DNA of 8,422 nt from NCBI GenBank assembly GCA_947072805.1, contig CAMTJK010000144.1, positions 1 to 8,422 of the forward strand. The letters are read 5' to 3'. Below the pieces are notes generated by a model, which searched no databases, was not told where the DNA came from, and was given only the letters and a program-made list of their open reading frames with translations. This document shows positions 6,265 through 8,422 of this stretch, piece after piece. The number at the start of each line of letters is the position of its first letter. The first letter of the stretch is position 1. Both the position numbers and the translations under genes were made by a program. This DNA is from an uncultured Prevotella sp. GTDB lineage: Bacteria > Bacteroidota > Bacteroidia > Bacteroidales > Bacteroidaceae.

Positions 6265-6391
6265 GATAGCGTCTCCTTATGGGCTATCGGCGTCGCAGTA
6301 TTCCGGATAGCAGTCCCAGTAGGTTTCCTCCGGGCTATCATGTGAGCCGTTTATGAGATAGCAGTCCCCGAAGCGCAAGCTCCGGGCTATC
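6265..6391 (-). repeat. Array of three GATAGC/GCTATC hairpins with 17-base spacers
   Basis: Three stems have identical 6-bp bases: GATAGC at 6265, 6306 and 6357, each with GCTATC ending at 6288, 6339 and 6391. The two spacers (6289-6305 and 6340-6356) are both exactly 17 bases and unrelated in sequence. Read on the minus strand, each begins GATAGCC. The inner stems of the two longer copies differ but still pair, with a G-U pair in each that would be A-C on the plus strand (for example CCGGAGC/GCTTCGG around TTGC in the 6357-6391 copy). This points to function in the minus-strand leader RNA of the lysis cassette, possibly protein-binding or attenuation sites. The 6357-6391 copy also forms a plus-strand terminator. 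Confidence 0.55.
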
Positions 6392-6397
6392 TTTTTT
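6357..6397 (+). terminator. Intrinsic terminator on the plus strand, opposite to the genes
   Basis: A stem GATAGC/GCTATC with a paired GC-rich upper part around GCAA is followed at once by six T residues (6392-6397). This is the clearest intrinsic terminator in the window and it acts on plus-strand transcripts, though no plus-strand protein gene lies upstream. Read on the minus strand there is no T-run after the stem. It could end a transcript coming through the candidate RNA and antisense to the lysis genes, or be a by-product of the hairpin array. Confidence 0.5.
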
Positions 6398-6452
6398 ATG
6401 GAGGTAACTCCATCAATTTCGGCTGCACTCGGCAAAGCCGGAGCAAGCTCCG
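6398..6452. other. Three short perfect hairpins 3' of the 336-aa gene
   Basis: ATGGAG-GTAA-CTCCAT at 6398-6413 is a 6-bp stem with a GNRA-type loop on the plus strand. CGGC-AAA-GCCG at 6430-6440 and CGGAG-CAAG-CTCCG at 6439-6452 follow and share a base. None is followed by a T-run in the direction of the genes, so transcription from the 336-aa gene is likely to continue into the lysis cassette. No coding frame is credible in this 6398-6490 stretch. Confidence 0.4.
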
Positions 6453-6490
6453 CTCTGCGCTCATTGGCACGAAAAGTTTAGGGGTATGTG

Positions 6491-7501
6491 TTATCGTGAG
6501 AAGTGCCATGTTTCCTTTGTCGGATTATATACGATTGTGAACTCGGCAAGCGAGCTTACGAGGTTGGCGATTGAGATGCGCGAGCGTCCCGGCAAGATTT
6601 GTTTTGCAAATCCGATGGCGAAGCGAAAGCGCATCATTCTATGTTTTTTCGCGTTCTTGGGGTCGAGCATACAGACACAGGAACGCCCCCACGCAACGAA
6701 CGGTGTGCCGTCCCTGCGCTTGAAAGTTTTGACAATGGTTTCGGGCGTGTATGCGTATGCGTTTGCCGGTTCGCAATAATGTGTATGCGAGTTGGTACTG
6801 AACGCCAGATAATTGCCTGTGTCGATTTTGACTGTATAGCATGAGCCGAACAGATTCCACCCTTTGCGTTTGTCGCAATACTTTTTCCGTGGTTCTCCTG
6901 CCGCAATGGCTACCTTGTCGCCCCACTGGTTGCGTTTGCGCGTGTTCCGAAAGAGATATGGCACATATCCGTCGGCCACAAGCTGCTGCGCACCTAACAG
7001 ACGCAGTTTTCCGTTCTCAACGGCTACCGAGATTTGGGCAGTGTTATACAGACCTTTCGAGTCTTCGGTCATACCGAGTTTTGCCTGAATCACATCGAGA
7101 AGTTTCTCCATATCGGCAACGGCTCGTCGGGCGTTGTTCAAGTCGATAACCTGCTGCGCTCGCATTGCTCCGGCACGTTCGGTAGTCGCCTGTTGTATGA
7201 AAAGATTGTTGTTTGCCGTGCCGATAGATCCGTTGGAAAGGTCAACGGTCTTGATGTTTGCCAAGATATGATTGCGGTCGGCAGCTCCTTGTTGGAGCGA
7301 AACGACAGCTTGGCCGGCTGCTTTGAAGCCGTCAAGCAGTTTCTTGATAGTTTCGACGGTATCGGAAGTACCTGCGGTGGCTATAAGGTCTGCGAGACGT
7401 TGCAGAATATAGCCGAGCGATTCGGGAGTGATAGCGTCCTTGGCTTTCAAGGCGCGAAACTCAGTGATGAGTTGGGAAACGGATTTAGTATCAATAGCCA
7501 T
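6491..7501 (-). CDS. Phage virion-associated protein of unknown function, possible fibre or receptor-binding protein
   Basis: The 336-aa product starts MAIDTKSVSQ. I chose the ATG at 7501 over an upstream in-frame GTG at 7540, because the added residues (VIAITLLHKHSIV) have no family look. Residues 1-145 are mostly helical and polar, with runs such as VETIKKLLDGFKAAGQAV and NNARRAVADMEKLLDVIQAKLG that suggest an extended coiled stalk. Residues 155-336 are aromatic, basic and beta-like, with Cys209, Cys221, Cys243, Cys275 and Cys277, as expected for a globular head. A helical shaft with a C-terminal knob, placed just before the lysis genes, fits a fibre-like or receptor-binding protein. No named family was recognised. 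A 69-base gap separates it from the gp10-like gene; 357 gene-free bases follow. Confidence 0.75.
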   Translation of the reverse strand: MAIDTKSVSQLITEFRALKAKDAITPESLGYILQRLADLIATAGTSDTVETIKKLLDGFKAAGQAVVSLQQGAADRNHILANIKTVDLSNGSIGTANNNLFIQQATTERAGAMRAQQVIDLNNARRAVADMEKLLDVIQAKLGMTEDSKGLYNTAQISVAVENGKLRLLGAQQLVADGYVPYLFRNTRKRNQWGDKVAIAAGEPRKKYCDKRKGWNLFGSCYTVKIDTGNYLAFSTNSHTHYCEPANAYAYTPETIVKTFKRRDGTPFVAWGRSCVCMLDPKNAKKHRMMRFRFAIGFAKQILPGRSRISIANLVSSLAEFTIVYNPTKETWHFSR

Positions 7502-7570
7502 AACGATGCTGTGTTTATGCAGCAAAGTTATGGCTATCACTATACAGACGAAAAGACAAGAAATGCAGTG

Positions 7571-8005
7571 TCAGAGAGTAACTGACCTGCGCATAATGTC
7601 GGGATTGAGGGCATTGGAAACAGCCCGACAAAATTCTTGGCCGAGGCTGTCGGCATAAAATTCCTGAATGTTCATTACCGATGCGAAATACTTGCGCGAG
7701 AACCAGCGCTTGCGCTTGTGGCCGTTGGCTTTGCCAATGTCGCCGGGGTTTCCGCGCGGAGTGTTTCGCCCCGTGCCATAGTCAACGAAAAGTCCGTAGG
7801 TGTTGAACGCTTGCGAAAGCGTTATGTCGATGAATTTGCCATCGGCTGTCATTGACACTCCGACCGTTGAGCGGTACAACGCTCCTGTGTCAATCACTCC
7901 GAGAAGCGAGATTTGCTCGCGCCATATCTTAACCATCGTGGCGTTGAAGGCGCGGACGTATTTACGTCGAGCCTCGACCTGCTCATTATCACTCGACCCA
8001 CTCAT
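7571..8005 (-). CDS. HK97 gp10-like neck / tail completion protein
   Basis: The 144-aa product resembles the HK97 gp10-type tail completion family, which sits at the head-tail joint. The family look is IDTGALYRS near residues 38-46 and the motif YGLFVDYGTGR at 70-80, followed by a basic segment (HKRKRWFSRK, 96-105) and a C-terminal helix. The ATG at 8005 overlaps the end of the upstream gene by 17 bases, as expected in a packed morphogenesis operon. Length is within the usual range for the family. The internal position between a connector-like gene and a larger virion protein agrees with the neck role. The match is by motif and not by alignment, so some doubt remains. Confidence 0.8.
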   Translation of the reverse strand: MSGSSDNEQVEARRKYVRAFNATMVKIWREQISLLGVIDTGALYRSTVGVSMTADGKFIDITLSQAFNTYGLFVDYGTGRNTPRGNPGDIGKANGHKRKRWFSRKYFASVMNIQEFYADSLGQEFCRAVSNALNPDIMRRSVTL

Positions 8006-8422
8006 CGGCGTTATATCTTAAATCGGTGAAAACATCAACGGCTATCTGGAAATAAGCCCCGGCTGCTCCGTTGAAAAAATAGCGGTCAATCTCGTTGAAC
8101 GATATTCGGGGGTCAAGGTAGATGCAGTTCTGCTCCAACCTGACCTTTTCAGGGAGAAGCCGCGACATGAATTGGCGGAACAATTCACGCATTATTTCCA
8201 TACACTCGGCACGAGCCTCCATATCTTCGGCAGCGTGGCGCATGGCGAAGAATATGGTCTTGACACGTCGGGTACGCGGCGTGTTGTTCAACTCGGTATA
8301 GCCGTCGGCTATATCGCTGACGCAGACGAAAGCGGATTGAGTCTGCGCCTGATTGACCGCTTCCTCGAAGCCGTCAAGTCCGCTGACACGGCAGAAGGTA
8401 AAACCTTCAGACCGTGCAAGGC
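7989..8422 (-). CDS. Phage morphogenesis protein, probable head-tail connector or tail completion, 5' end missing
   Basis: The frame is open to the right edge, so the true start lies beyond 8422; a TTG at 8291 is internal. About 144 residues are visible. The sequence includes VSGLDGFEEAVNQAQTQSAF, then CVSDIADGYTELNNTPRTRR, a long amphipathic helix rich in Glu/Arg (residues near HAAEDMEARAECMEIMRELF) and a C-terminal part ending FTDLRYNADEWVE. It overlaps the gp10-like gene by 17 bases. No family was recognised with certainty. Size and place beside the gp10-like gene suggest a connector, stopper or tail-terminator role. Confidence 0.6.
   Translation of the reverse strand, partial: LARSEGFTFCRVSGLDGFEEAVNQAQTQSAFVCVSDIADGYTELNNTPRTRRVKTIFFAMRHAAEDMEARAECMEIMRELFRQFMSRLLPEKVRLEQNCIYLDPRISFNEIDRYFFNGAAGAYFQIAVDVFTDLRYNADEWVE

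Noticed and set aside
6265..6391. CRISPR array or type III toxin-antitoxin RNA repeats
   Set aside because: Repeats are imperfect hairpins whose conserved part is only the stem base, spacers are 17 bases, and there are no cas genes and no ToxN-like toxin gene next to it.
7502..7540. Upstream GTG start for the 336-aa protein
   Set aside because: The extra 13 residues are hydrophobic and unlike the rest; the ATG at 7501 gives a typical MAIDTK phage-protein start.
7989..8291. Complete 100-aa gene starting with TTG at 8291
   Set aside because: The same frame stays open with protein-like sequence up to the window edge, so the TTG is an internal Leu codon and the gene is partial.

Overview
The window looks like part of a tailed-phage or prophage late region from a Bacteroidota host, probably a gut Bacteroidales. 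This rests on the gene set: a TP901-type tape measure protein, an HK97-gp10-like neck protein, and a compact holin / T7-lysozyme-like amidase / lipoprotein cassette. Ribosome binding sites are weak and A-rich, as is usual in that phylum. Host assignment is inference; no marker gene is present. Every protein gene I can support is on the minus strand, so the biological reading order is from 8422 down to 1.

In that order: (1) the 3' part of a head-tail connector or tail-completion-like gene (8422-7989); (2) a gp10-like neck/tail completion gene (8005-7571); (3) a 336-aa probable virion protein of unknown role (7501-6491); (4) a 357-base gene-free leader (6490-6134) with three regularly spaced hairpins, a 39-bp tandem repeat and a plus-strand intrinsic terminator; (5) an overlapping lysis cassette of holin-like protein, amidase and a single-gene (u-) spanin (6133-5021); (6) about 1.6 kb without a credible protein gene (5020-3410); (7) a long tape measure gene running off the left edge (3409-1).

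The most notable part is region 6. It reads as a very large structured RNA, roughly 3556-5000, with the functional strand being plus, opposite to all genes. It contains two copies, 279 bases apart, of a three-way-junction module. The two copies keep the same geometry (6-bp closing helix, 5-bp hairpin with a conserved 15-nt loop, 16-position hairpin with a U-U mismatch at the same step, 2-nt linker) while changing both sides of nine base pairs in a compensatory way. A 16-bp long-range helix (3984-3999 with 4265-4282) encloses the first copy. In the six stems I counted, every non-Watson-Crick pair apart from the shared U-U step is G-U on the plus strand and would be A-C on the minus strand. Size, phage setting and complexity recall the giant ornate phage-associated RNAs (GOLLD, ROOL), but I cannot say whether this belongs to any described class.

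The two gene-free regions also share a decamer (ACACCTCTCA or its complement) at three places, suggesting a common phage regulatory element. The only clear plus-strand terminator, at 6357-6397, lies beyond the lysis genes, so a plus-strand transcript through the RNA could continue antisense to the whole lysis cassette. That is a hypothesis from sequence only.
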